Notes under the pieces: model-generated
The model's input: only the letters and a program-made list of their open reading frames with translations
Databases searched by the model: none
Told to the model about the DNA's origin: nothing
NCBI GenBank assembly: GCA_030684935.1
Contig: JAUXXH010000042.1
Location: 1 to 64,000 of the forward strand
DNA length: 64,000 nt
Source: Pseudolabrys sp.
GTDB lineage: Bacteria; Pseudomonadota; Alphaproteobacteria; Rhizobiales; Xanthobacteraceae
Direction: 5' to 3'
Position numbers and translations under genes: made by a program
Shown: positions 47,114-54,550 of the stretch, piece by piece
How positions within the stretch are numbered: the stretch's first letter is position 1
Layout of the letters: every line of letters begins with the position of its first letter

Positions 47114-48514
47114 CTACGCTTTAGGCGCTTTCATCGCCGCGGCAATGCGCGCGATCAGCATGCGGGCGACGTCGTCCTTGCTCTGCGGCGGCCAGGCCTC
47201 AATGCCGTCCGCTGTTACCAGCTTGATGGTGTTGCTGTCGCCGCCCATGATGCCGGTCTGCGGCGACACGTCGTTGGCGAGGATCCAGTCGCAGCCTTTC
47301 CGCGCCAGCTTGGCCTTGGCATTGGCTTCGACATTTTCGGTCTCGGCGGCAAAGCCGATCACCAGCGCCGGCCGTTGATCAATGTGGTGCGCGATGGCCG
47401 ACAGAATGTCGGGATTCTCAACCAGCAACAGGTCCGGTATGGACTCGCCGGCCTTCTTCTTGATCTTCTGCTCGCCGGCATTTGCCACCCGCCAGTCGGC
47501 TACCGCGGCGGCAAAGATCGCGACGTCCACCGGCAACGCCTGCTCGGTCGCGCGCAACATGTCGCGCGCACTTTCGACCTTTATTAGTTTGACGCCCGGC
47601 GGATCCGGCAGCGTCACCGGGCCGCTGATGAGCGTGACGTCAGCGCCGGCCTGAGCGGCGGCGGTGGCGATGGCGTGGCCCTGCTTGCCGGACGAGCGAT
47701 TGGCGATATAGCGCACCGGATCGATCGGCTCATGGGTCGGCCCCGACGTGACCAGCACGCGCTGGCCTGCCAGCGGGCGCTCGCCCTGCGCTGCGAACAG
47801 CCGGTCCACCGCGCCGGCGATTTCCATCGGTTCGGCCATTCGCCCGGTGCCGCGTTCGCCGGATTCGGCCATCTCGCCGGCATTGGGGCCGGTCATCGTC
47901 ACGCCGTCCGCTTTGAGCTGCGCCAGATTGCGCTGCGTGGCCTGGTTCGCCCACATCTGCGGGTTCATCGCCGGCGCCAGCAGCACCTTCGCCGTCGTCG
48001 CCAGCAGCACCGCGGTGGCGAGATCATTGGCGTGGCCGTTGGCCATCTTGGCCATCAGGTCGGCGGTCGCCGGCGCCACCACCACCAGGTCGGTGTCGCG
48101 GGCCAGGCGAATATGCCCGACATCGAATTCGCTCGCGGGATCGAACAGATCGGTGAAGACCCGCTCGCCGGTCAGCGCGCCGGCTGCCAGCGGCGTGATG
48201 AACTGCGTCGCCGCGGCGGTGAGAATGCAGCGCACGGCGAAGCCGCGCTCCTTGAGCCGCCGGATCAAGTCGAGCGACTTGTAGGCGGCGATGCCGCCGC
48301 CGATGATCAGCAGCACGCGTTTGTTGGCCACCTTTGTGGCGGGGGCAGGGCCCGGCGCCGCCTTCGCCACCGGCGCCGGCGCTTCCGATTCCTCCGCCGC
48401 CGCTTTCAAAATCGTGCGGACCTCGTCCTCGACCGACCGCCCGCTGCGCGCCGCGCGCAGGCGGAGCTGCTGCTTGAGCGTCTCGTCGAGCTGCCGGACG
48501 GTCAGAGAAGCCAC
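47114..48514 (-). CDS. coaBC: CoaBC with an N-terminal ribbon-helix-helix domain
   Basis: A 466-residue bifunctional enzyme making 4'-phosphopantetheine: phosphopantothenoylcysteine decarboxylase ([67 protein letters not shown]) then the ligase domain ([42 protein letters not shown]). The first 42 or so residues are an added FitA-like ribbon-helix-helix domain ([16 protein letters not shown], then [19 protein letters not shown]), joined by an Ala/Pro linker. Start is the GTG at 48514 with AGAGG upstream. A perfect palindrome lies 24-42 bases upstream, so the enzyme might bind its own promoter. I recall similar fusions in Bradyrhizobium relatives. Confidence 0.9.
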   Translation of the reverse strand: MASLTVRQLDETLKQQLRLRAARSGRSVEDEVRTILKAAAEESEAPAPVAKAAPGPAPATKVANKRVLLIIGGGIAAYKSLDLIRRLKERGFAVRCILTAAATQFITPLAAGALTGERVFTDLFDPASEFDVGHIRLARDTDLVVVAPATADLMAKMANGHANDLATAVLLATTAKVLLAPAMNPQMWANQATQRNLAQLKADGVTMTGPNAGEMAESGERGTGRMAEPMEIAGAVDRLFAAQGERPLAGQRVLVTSGPTHEPIDPVRYIANRSSGKQGHAIATAAAQAGADVTLISGPVTLPDPPGVKLIKVESARDMLRATEQALPVDVAIFAAAVADWRVANAGEQKIKKKAGESIPDLLLVENPDILSAIAHHIDQRPALVIGFAAETENVEANAKAKLARKGCDWILANDVSPQTGIMGGDSNTIKLVTADGIEAWPPQSKDDVARMLIARIAAAMKAPKA

Positions 48515-48537
48515 GGTTGCCTCTCGATTTGATAGCG

Positions 48538-48556
48538 TTGATTGCAATGCAATCAA
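48538..48556. promoter_or_regulatory. Perfect 19-bp palindrome upstream of coaBC
   Basis: TTGATTGCAATGCAATCAA, two 9-bp arms around a single A, centred 33 bases upstream of the coaBC start. The arm size and position fit an operator for a ribbon-helix-helix protein, such as the domain fused to CoaBC itself. Confidence 0.65.
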
Positions 48557-48573
48557 ATGCCTGTCTGGGCAGG

Positions 48574-48595
48574 CTGTCAACATGCGCGTTGACAG
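48574..48595. promoter_or_regulatory. Second inverted repeat in the coaBC/arsR intergenic region
   Basis: CTGTCAAC and GTTGACAG, a perfect 8-bp inverted repeat with a 6-base spacer. It lies between the coaBC palindrome and the ArsR-type site, in a 140-base divergent region. It could be a further operator or a part of the -35 region on the minus strand (TTGACA within it). Confidence 0.5.
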
Positions 48596-48623
48596 TCTGC
48601 CGCGCTGTTGTTATTAACCCATC

Positions 48624-48648
48624 GGTTATATAACCATATGGATAAATA
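48624..48648. promoter_or_regulatory. Candidate ArsR-type operator
   Basis: A 12-base perfect palindrome GGTTATATAACC is followed by a near-palindrome TAACCATATGGATA. Both lie within 31 bases upstream of the arsR start. Overlapping AT-rich dyads of this kind are where ArsR-family autorepressors bind. Confidence 0.55.
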
Positions 48649-48654
48649 CGAACG

Positions 48655-49056
48655 ATGAGCCTCCAGCCGGCCGACCCCCTGAGCGCCACGTTTGCCGCGC
48701 TGGCCGATCCGACCCGGCGCGCCATCCTGGCGCGGCTGGCGGGCGGCGAGACCTCGGTGTCGAAGCTCGCTGAACCGTTTTCCATGTCGCTGCCGGCGGT
48801 GTCCAAGCATCTCAAGGTGCTGGAGCGGGCCGGCCTGATCACGCGCAGCCGCGATGCGCAGATGCGCCCCTGCAAGATCGATCCCGTCGCGCTCAAGGGC
48901 GTGGACGATTGGCTGGAGGAATACCGCCAGCTCTGGGAGCAGCGGCTCGACCGTCTCGAGGACTACCTCAAGACTTTGCAGGCGGCCGATCCGGAAGCAC
49001 CCGCGCCGGTCCAAAGGAAGCGCAGCACGGAGCGGAAGCGTGACCCAGGGAAGTAG
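48655..49056 (+). CDS. ArsR family transcriptional regulator
   Basis: A 133-residue winged-helix regulator. ALADPTRRAILARLAGGETSVSKLAEPFSMSLPAVSKHLKVLERAGLI is typical, here given in family order. It has no metal-binding cysteine motif in the recognition helix, so a metal role is unlikely. It overlaps the following SRPBCC gene by 17 bases; the ArsR-AHSA1 pair is a common operon in which the regulator controls itself. This gene opens the accessory block between coaBC and ubiB. Confidence 0.9.
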   Translation: MSLQPADPLSATFAALADPTRRAILARLAGGETSVSKLAEPFSMSLPAVSKHLKVLERAGLITRSRDAQMRPCKIDPVALKGVDDWLEEYRQLWEQRLDRLEDYLKTLQAADPEAPAPVQRKRSTERKRDPGK

Positions 49057-49528
49057 CCTCGATCTCAGCAAGCCGGAGGCGATCGTCGGCAGCCGCGTCA
49101 TCGATGCGCCGCGCGATCTGGTGTTTTCGGTCTGGAGCGATCCGGATCACATTTCAAAATGGTGGGGCCCGAACGGCTTCACCACCACGACCAGTGTCTT
49201 CGAGTTTCGCCCCGGCGGCACCTGGCGATTCGTCATGCACGGGCCGGACGGCACCGACTATCAGAACCGCATCACATTCGATGACATCGTGGCGCCCGAG
49301 CGTATCGCCTATCACCACGGCGGCGGCGACGATGTCGAGCCGGTGCAGTTCCGCACCACCGTGACTTTCGAGGCGCTCGGCCGCCGGACCCGTGTCACCT
49401 TGCGCATGGTGTTCGCGTCGGCCGCCGAGCGCGACCGCGTCATTCGAGATTACGGCGCCGACAAGGGGCTGGCGGAGACGCTGGCGCGCTTCGCGGATCA
49501 CGTCGCAACGATCGCGAACAAGGCGTGA
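49040..49528 (+). CDS. SRPBCC (AHSA1-type) domain protein
   Basis: A 162-residue START/SRPBCC-fold protein: VIDAPRDLVFSVWSDPDHISKWWGPNGFTTTT, then FRPGGTWRFVMHGPDGTDY and FDDIVAPERIAYHHG are typical of the AHSA1-like group with a hydrophobic ligand pocket. Start is the GTG at 49040, which overlaps the ArsR gene by 17 bases, so the two are coupled. The ligand is unknown. Three more SRPBCC genes lie in the same block. Confidence 0.88.
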   Translation: MTQGSSLDLSKPEAIVGSRVIDAPRDLVFSVWSDPDHISKWWGPNGFTTTTSVFEFRPGGTWRFVMHGPDGTDYQNRITFDDIVAPERIAYHHGGGDDVEPVQFRTTVTFEALGRRTRVTLRMVFASAAERDRVIRDYGADKGLAETLARFADHVATIANKA

Positions 49529-49565
49529 CGCCATGCCATCGCGCACCTGTCTTGCCGCGAAACAG

Positions 49566-50012
49566 TCAGGACAGCGTCCGCAGCGCGGCGCGCAAATCGT
49601 CGGGGCTGCTGTGCTTGATCATGAACTCGGCCTCGACGTGGCCCTGCTGCCAGACCGGGAAAGCCCTGACCAGCAAGGCGCGCCCGGCCGCGGTGATGCC
49701 GAGACGGCGGCTGCGCTTGTCTTCCGCGTCGACCGTAATGGTCAGCAGGCCGCGCCGCTCCAGCGGTTTGAGATTGGCGGTGAGCGTGGTGCGGTCCATC
49801 GCCAGCAACGCGGCGACGCTGCCGATGGTCGGCGGCTCGGGACGGTTGAGCGACATCAGCAGCGAGAACTGACCGTGAGTCAGGTCGAACGGCCGCAACG
49901 CCTCGTCGAAGCGCCGCGCCAGCGACCGCGCCGCCCGCTGCACATGCAGACACAGGCAGTTGTCGCGCACGAAATGCACGTTTTCACGCGAAAGCTGGGC
50001 GGCAGTTGACAT
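49566..50012 (-). CDS. MarR family transcriptional regulator
   Basis: A 148-residue winged-helix protein: SLARRFDEALRPFDLTHGQFSLLMSL, then TIGSVAALLAMDRTTLTANLKPLERRGLLTI and the wing DAEDKRSRRLGITAAGRALL are typical. It is divergent from the VOC gene at 50075 and has a 12-bp palindrome 13 bases before its start, fitting autoregulation. Members often respond to small phenolic or oxidative signals; here the neighbours suggest a general stress or detoxification role. Confidence 0.9.
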   Translation of the reverse strand: MSTAAQLSRENVHFVRDNCLCLHVQRAARSLARRFDEALRPFDLTHGQFSLLMSLNRPEPPTIGSVAALLAMDRTTLTANLKPLERRGLLTITVDAEDKRSRRLGITAAGRALLVRAFPVWQQGHVEAEFMIKHSSPDDLRAALRTLS

Positions 50013-50024
50013 CTCTCTATATAT

Positions 50025-50036
50025 GTTGATATCAAC
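50025..50036. promoter_or_regulatory. MarR-type operator candidate
   Basis: GTTGATATCAAC, a perfect 12-base palindrome embedded in an AT-rich stretch, lies in the 62-base gap between the divergent MarR and VOC genes. The size and position suit a MarR dimer repressing both genes. Confidence 0.6.
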
Positions 50037-50074
50037 CTAATAGTCAATGGCGACCAGCGATATCCGGAGGAAAA

Positions 50075-50476
50075 ATGAAGGTCCAAACGTATTTGATGTT
50101 CGATGGCCGCTGCGAAGAGGCGCTCGACTTCTACAAGAAGGCGCTCGGCGTCTCGGTCGGCATGGTGATGCGCTTCAAGGACAGCCCCGATCCGGAGTCA
50201 TGCCCGCCGGGAGCCGAAAACAAGATCATGCATGCCGCCTTCGACATCGGCGACACCACTGTGATGGCGTCCGATGGCTATTGCCGCGGGCAGACGAATT
50301 TCCAGGGCTTCTCGCTGGCGCTCAGCGTCAAGGACGAGTCGGAAGCCGACAAGGCCTTCGCGGCGCTGGGCGACGGCGGCAAGGTCGAGATGCCATTGGC
50401 GCAGACATTCTTTTCGAAGCGTTTCGGCATCGTCTCCGACCGTTTCGGCGTGAGCTGGATGGTGCTGGTCGAATAG
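50075..50476 (+). CDS. VOC family protein (PhnB-like)
   Basis: A 133-residue glyoxalase/vicinal-oxygen-chelate protein. MKVQTYLMFDGRCEEALDFYKKALG, then KIMHAAFDIGDTTVMASDG and the end FGIVSDRFGVSWMVLVE match the PhnB-like group. GGAGG precedes the ATG closely. The catalysed reaction is not known for this group. It is the first gene of the plus-strand run to 54433 and divergent from MarR. Confidence 0.9.
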   Translation: MKVQTYLMFDGRCEEALDFYKKALGVSVGMVMRFKDSPDPESCPPGAENKIMHAAFDIGDTTVMASDGYCRGQTNFQGFSLALSVKDESEADKAFAALGDGGKVEMPLAQTFFSKRFGIVSDRFGVSWMVLVE

Positions 50477-50529
50477 CCCTGCTTTCAAATCCACGGCCGA
50501 TCCCCAACCGCAATCAGGAGGAGACTGCA

Positions 50530-51240
50530 ATGCTCCAGAACAAAAGCATTCTCGCGTCCGCAACCGAACTGGCGGCCAATTGCAAGGTGCGCATTCTCAA
50601 CGAAAGCGACGACTACCGGCGCGCGCGCACCGCGCTGCTGGCCGAGGAGATCGAGCTGCGGCGGCACATCGAACGCGTCGCCGAACTGCGCCGCGCGCTG
50701 CCGACGGGCGGCGGCGTGAAGGACTACCAGTTCGTCGGCGAGACCGGTCCGGTCGATTTCGCCGGTCTGTTCGGCGACAAGCAGACGCTGGTGATCTACA
50801 CCTACATGTACGGCCCGCAACGCGAGCGGCCGTGCCCGATGTGCACATCGCTCTTGAGCGCCTGGGACGGCGAGGCGCGGGACATGATGCAGAAGATCGC
50901 GCTGGCGGTGGTGGCCCGCTCGCCCATCGAACGTCTGACGGCCTTCAAGCAGCAGCGCGGCTGGCGCGACCTCAGGCTCTATTCCGACCCGAGCGGCGAC
51001 TTCAGCCGCGACTATCACGCGGTCGGCGCCGACGGCAGTGACGACGCCGGTCTGCACGTGTTCACCCGCCGCGACGGCACGATCCGGCACTTCTGGAGCG
51101 CCGAGATGGACTTCGGCACCGCCGACCCCGGGCAGGACCCGCGCGGAGCGCCCGACCTGATGCCGATGTGGACGGTGTTCGACTGCACGCCGGAAGGGCG
51201 CGACCCGCACTGGTACCCGAAGCTCGATTACGGGCGGTAG
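50530..51240 (+). CDS. DUF899 thioredoxin-like family protein
   Basis: A 236-residue protein of the DUF899 family, which has a thioredoxin-like fold. YQFVGETGPVDFAGLFGDKQTLVIYTYMYGP, then RPCPMCTSLL (CxxC), YHAVGADGSDDAGLHVFTRRDG, and MPMWTVFDCTPEGR are characteristic. Start at 50530 has AGGAGG upstream; the longer reading frame is the VOC gene in another frame. Function is unproved, though the CxxC motif suggests redox chemistry. Confidence 0.9.
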   Translation: MLQNKSILASATELAANCKVRILNESDDYRRARTALLAEEIELRRHIERVAELRRALPTGGGVKDYQFVGETGPVDFAGLFGDKQTLVIYTYMYGPQRERPCPMCTSLLSAWDGEARDMMQKIALAVVARSPIERLTAFKQQRGWRDLRLYSDPSGDFSRDYHAVGADGSDDAGLHVFTRRDGTIRHFWSAEMDFGTADPGQDPRGAPDLMPMWTVFDCTPEGRDPHWYPKLDYGR

Positions 51241-51268
51241 GCGAGATTATCCGGCGAAGGTCACACGC

Positions 51269-51949
51269 ATGGCACCCAAGCTCTATTACCATCCGCTCTC
51301 GTCGTTCTGCCAGAAGGCGCTGATCGCCTTCTATGAGAGCGGGGTCTCCTTCGACCCGGTCTTTCTCAACCTCGGAGACGACGAGGCGGCGGCAACGTTG
51401 CGCGCGCTCTGGCCGGTCGCGCGCTTCCCGGTGCTGCGCGACGAGGAGCGCGGTCATACCGTCGCCGAAGCGACCGTGATCATCGAGTACATTGATACGG
51501 TTCTCTCCGCCGACAGGCGGCTGTTGCCGTCCGATCCTGCGATCGCGTGGAAGGCCAGAATGTGGGACCGCTTCTTCGACCTCTATATCCATGTGCCGAT
51601 GCAGCAAATCGTCGGCGACGCGCTGCGTCCCGCCGGTGCCAAAGACCCGGCCGGTGTCGCGCAGGCCGAAGCCCAGATCACGCAAGCCTTCGGCATGATC
51701 GAGCATGAGATGGCCGGCAGGACCTGGTGGATGGGTGACGACTACGGCCTCGTCGATTGCACCGCCTCGCCGCCGCTGTTCTACGCCAACACCGTGATGC
51801 CGATCGACCGGTCGATGAAAAACCTGGCCGGCTATTTCGACCGCCTGATGGCGCGGCCTTCCTACGCGCGCGTGCTCAGGGAAGCGCAGCCCCATTTTGA
51901 CCTGTTCCCCCTGGCCCCCAAGCCGCAACTGCCAAAAGAGGCCGCGTAA
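51269..51949 (+). CDS. Glutathione S-transferase family protein
   Basis: A 226-residue protein with an N-terminal thioredoxin-like GST domain (KLYYHPLSSFCQKALIAFYESG, then the cis-proline ARFPVLRDEE and VAEATVIIEYID) and a helical C-terminal domain. A cysteine rather than serine/tyrosine lies near the usual active-site position (SSFCQK). It probably conjugates or reduces a small electrophile. The stop overlaps the next ATG by one base (TAATG). Confidence 0.88.
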   Translation: MAPKLYYHPLSSFCQKALIAFYESGVSFDPVFLNLGDDEAAATLRALWPVARFPVLRDEERGHTVAEATVIIEYIDTVLSADRRLLPSDPAIAWKARMWDRFFDLYIHVPMQQIVGDALRPAGAKDPAGVAQAEAQITQAFGMIEHEMAGRTWWMGDDYGLVDCTASPPLFYANTVMPIDRSMKNLAGYFDRLMARPSYARVLREAQPHFDLFPLAPKPQLPKEAA

Positions 51950-52467
51950 TGTCGAGCGCAGATACCAAACTGTCGTCAAAGCCTTTCATCATCTCGCGCG
52001 TCTTCAATGCGTCGCGCGACCTGGTGTGGAAATGCTTCACCGATGCGCAGCACATGCAGCAGTGGTGGGGCCCGAAGGGCGTCACGATCGCCCACTCAAA
52101 GATGGATCTGAGGGTCGGCGGCATGTACCTCTATGCGATGAAGCCCGCCGAGGGTCCCTTGATGTGGGGCCGGATGGTCTACCGCGAGATCTCGCCGCAG
52201 GACCGCATTGTCTTCGTCAATTCGTTTTCCGATGAAGCGGGCGGCCTGACGCGGCATCCGATGGCGCCGAGCTGGCCGATCGAGATGCTGTCTGTTTTCA
52301 CATTCGAGGATCAGCCCGGCGGCAAGACGAAGTTCACCGTGCACTGGACGCCGCTCGATCCGACAGAGGAAGAGCGCAACACGTTCGATGGCGGGCACGA
52401 CATCATGACCATGGGCTGGACCGGCACGCTGGACAAGCTCGACATCTTCCTGCCGAAAGCGAAATAG
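51949..52467 (+). CDS. SRPBCC domain protein
   Basis: A 172-residue AHSA1-type protein: ISRVFNASRDLVWKCFTDAQHMQQWWGPKGVT, then MYLYAMKPAEGPLMWGRMVYREI and a C-terminal GWTGTLDKLDIFLP helix. It overlaps the GST gene by one base. It is one of the repeated SRPBCC genes in this block and looks related to the 53945 and 49040 proteins by the WWGP motif. Confidence 0.88.
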   Translation: MSSADTKLSSKPFIISRVFNASRDLVWKCFTDAQHMQQWWGPKGVTIAHSKMDLRVGGMYLYAMKPAEGPLMWGRMVYREISPQDRIVFVNSFSDEAGGLTRHPMAPSWPIEMLSVFTFEDQPGGKTKFTVHWTPLDPTEEERNTFDGGHDIMTMGWTGTLDKLDIFLPKAK

Positions 52468-52476
52468 GCAGCCCCC

Positions 52477-52977
52477 ATGCCGATCGCCAGACACAAGATC
52501 ACGCCCTGCCTGTGGTTCGACAAAGAGGCCGAAGATGCGGCCCGGTTCTACGTGTCGGTCTTCAAGAATTCCAGAATTGGACGCATCAGCCGGTATTCGG
52601 AAGTCGGGCACGAGATTCACGGCGGCACACCCGGCGCCGTGCTGGCCATCGAATTCGAACTGGACGGTCAGCCATTTTCCGGTCTCAATGGCGGGCCAAT
52701 TTTCAAGTTCAGCGAGGCGGTTTCGTTTCAGGTGCCCTGCGATACCCAGGAGGAGATCGACTACCACTGGACCCGGTTGCAGGAAGGCGGCGGCAGCGGG
52801 GGCAACTGCGGCTGGCTGACGGACAGGTTCGGCCTGTCGTGGCAGGTTTTCCCGGCCGCTCTTCTCGATATGCTGATCGATGCGGATCGGCAGAAAGCGG
52901 ATCGGGCGATGGCGGCCATGCTGAAGATGAACAAGCTGGATCTGGCGGCGCTGCAACGCGCTTTCGACGGCAAGTGA
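52477..52977 (+). CDS. VOC family protein (3-demethylubiquinone methyltransferase-like)
   Basis: A 166-residue VOC protein: ITPCLWFDKEAEDAARFYVSVF, GGPIFKFSEAVSFQVPCDTQEEIDYHWTRL and GWLTDRFGLSWQVFP are typical of the PhnB/3-dmu-9_3-mt group. That name is historical and there is no methyltransferase domain. It follows the SRPBCC gene by 9 bases. Confidence 0.9.
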   Translation: MPIARHKITPCLWFDKEAEDAARFYVSVFKNSRIGRISRYSEVGHEIHGGTPGAVLAIEFELDGQPFSGLNGGPIFKFSEAVSFQVPCDTQEEIDYHWTRLQEGGGSGGNCGWLTDRFGLSWQVFPAALLDMLIDADRQKADRAMAAMLKMNKLDLAALQRAFDGK

Positions 52978-53017
52978 AAATGCTACCAAACGAAACGGGA
53001 AAGAGAGGAAACGTTCA

Positions 53018-53377
53018 ATGCCCTACGTCGACGGATTTATCGTTCCGGTGCCGAAGAAGAACGTCGCCGCCTATCGCAAGATTGCCACCAAGGCCGGCAA
53101 GATCTGGATGGAATATGGCGCGCTGTCCTACGTTGAATGCGTCGCCGACGACGTGAAAATCGGCAAGCGCACCTCGTTTCCGCGCAGCGTCAAGCGCAAG
53201 CCGAACGAGACGGTCGTGTTCTCATGGATCACCTACAAGTCGCGAAAGCAGCGCGACCGGATCAACGCCAAAATTATGAAAGACCCCCGATTGGCGTCCA
53301 TGATGGGACCCGGCGCCATGCCGTTTGATACCAAGCGCATGATCTACGGCGGCTTCAAGTCGATCGTCGATCTGTAG
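53018..53377 (+). CDS. DUF1428 family protein
   Basis: A 119-residue protein of the DUF1428 family: MPYVDGFIVPVPKKNVAAYRKIATKAG, then YGALSYVECVADD, then FSWITYKSRKQRDRINAKIMKDPRL and GGFKSIVDL. The fold resembles the ferredoxin-like dimeric barrel group. Function is unknown. It has GAGAGGAAA upstream of the ATG. Confidence 0.9.
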   Translation: MPYVDGFIVPVPKKNVAAYRKIATKAGKIWMEYGALSYVECVADDVKIGKRTSFPRSVKRKPNETVVFSWITYKSRKQRDRINAKIMKDPRLASMMGPGAMPFDTKRMIYGGFKSIVDL

Positions 53378-53396
53378 CGCTCAACGGGAGAGTGGT

Positions 53397-53936
53397 TTGC
53401 TCAAGATCGTCATTATCGTTCTCGGAGCCATCCTGATCGCGATCGGCGTGGTTCTGATCCTGGCAGCGTTTAAGCCGGATACGTTCCGGGTGCAACGCTC
53501 CACGCTGATCTACGCATCGCCGGAGAAGGTCTATCCGCTGATCGCCGACTTCCGGCAGTGGACGGCATGGTCGCCCTACGAGCGCAAAGACCCGGCGATG
53601 AAGCGGACCTATAGCGGTGCGCCGAGCGGGGTCGGGGCCATGTATGCCTGGGACGGCAACAAGGAGATCGGTGCCGGCAGCATGGAGATCGTCCAGGCGA
53701 ACGCGCCCGCCAATGTCGGCCTCAAGCTCGATTTCAGCCGGCCCTTCGAGGCGCACAACAATGTGGTGTTCTCGCTGACGCCGCAGGCGGACGGCACCGT
53801 TGTGACCTGGGATATGCAGGGGCCGAGTCCGTTCATCGGCAAGATCATGCACGTGTTCTTCAACATGGACCGTATGGTCGGCAGCGATTTCGAGGTTGGC
53901 CTTGCCAACCTGAAAGCCGAGGCCGAGAAAAAGTAG
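53397..53936 (+). CDS. SRPBCC family protein with an N-terminal membrane anchor
   Basis: A 179-residue protein with an N-terminal hydrophobic helix (LKIVIIVLGAILIAIGVVLILAAF) and a polyketide cyclase-type SRPBCC domain (STLIYASPEKVYPLIADFRQWTAWSPYERKDP, then YAWDGNKEIGAGSMEIV). The start is TTG at 53397 with GGGAGAG upstream, so the assignment of the first residue is tentative. It differs from the WWGP-type neighbours and belongs to another SRPBCC subgroup. Confidence 0.82.
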   Translation: MLKIVIIVLGAILIAIGVVLILAAFKPDTFRVQRSTLIYASPEKVYPLIADFRQWTAWSPYERKDPAMKRTYSGAPSGVGAMYAWDGNKEIGAGSMEIVQANAPANVGLKLDFSRPFEAHNNVVFSLTPQADGTVVTWDMQGPSPFIGKIMHVFFNMDRMVGSDFEVGLANLKAEAEKK

Positions 53937-53944
53937 GATCGTGC

Positions 53945-54433
53945 ATGACCGCAGCCGCCGCCGTTGATCAGAAACTCGAACTTGTCGTCACCCGCGTTCT
54001 CAACGCGCCGCGCGAGATGGTGTTCAAGGCGTGGACCGATCCCGAACAACTGATCCGGTGGTGGGGCCCGGCGCATCATCCGGCGGCGCATATCGATATG
54101 GATATTCGCCCCGGCGGCCAATGGCGGAACTGTCTGCGCTCGGTCGAGGACGGCAGCGACCTGTGGCATCACGGCGTATTCCGCGAAATTGTGCCGCCCT
54201 CGCTTCTGGTCTTTACCTTCGTCTGGGAGGAGGACGGCGAGCGCGGCGTCGAAAACCTGGTGACGGTGACCTTCGAGGACCTCGGCGGCAAGACCAGGCT
54301 GACGCTGCGTCAGGTGCCGTTCGTCTCGGCCGCCGAGCGCGATGGCCATGGCGAAGGCTGGTCGAGCACGCTCGATAGGCTGGAGCAGGTTGTGGGGGAG
54401 AGGCTGACCTGTCCCGGTCGCAGTGCAGCGTGA
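53945..54433 (+). CDS. SRPBCC (AHSA1-type) domain protein, 3' end inside a repeat
   Basis: A 162-residue AHSA1-type protein (VTRVLNAPREMVFKAWTDPEQLIRWWGPAHHPA, then RPGGQWRNCL and GHGEGWSSTLDRLEQVV). The domain reaches its natural end at about residue 155. The last seven or so codons (CPGRSAA) and the stop are supplied by the palindromic repeat that begins at 54411, so the original C-terminus has been replaced or extended by the repeat. Confidence 0.85.
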   Translation: MTAAAAVDQKLELVVTRVLNAPREMVFKAWTDPEQLIRWWGPAHHPAAHIDMDIRPGGQWRNCLRSVEDGSDLWHHGVFREIVPPSLLVFTFVWEEDGERGVENLVTVTFEDLGGKTRLTLRQVPFVSAAERDGHGEGWSSTLDRLEQVVGERLTCPGRSAA

Positions 54434-54538
54434 AACGCTGCGCTGCAGAACCGGGACCTTTCCAAAGTCAGCGTCGGGAACGGCCCCGGCTCTGCGTCGC
54501 AGCACGTCGCTCCGCTCGTGCTGCGCCGCGTCCGGGGC
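54411..54538. repeat. Composite palindromic repeat between the SRPBCC gene and ubiB
   Basis: Two inverted repeats. The first (54411-54457) has outer arms GTCCCGGT/ACCGGGAC and inner GCAGCGT/ACGCTGC with a GAA loop. The second (54483-54538) has outer GCCCCGG/CCGGGGC and inner GCAGCAC/GTGCTGC. Layout and outer arms match the repeat at 26397-26531. It lies between convergent genes and may stop transcription in both directions; it also marks one edge of the accessory block. Confidence 0.72.
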
Positions 54539-54550
54539 ACGTGGCAGAAT

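Noticed and set aside
48538-48648. Toxin-antitoxin locus suggested by the ribbon-helix-helix domain
   Set aside because: No PIN or other toxin gene lies beside it; the domain is fused in frame to CoaBC and the following gene is dut.
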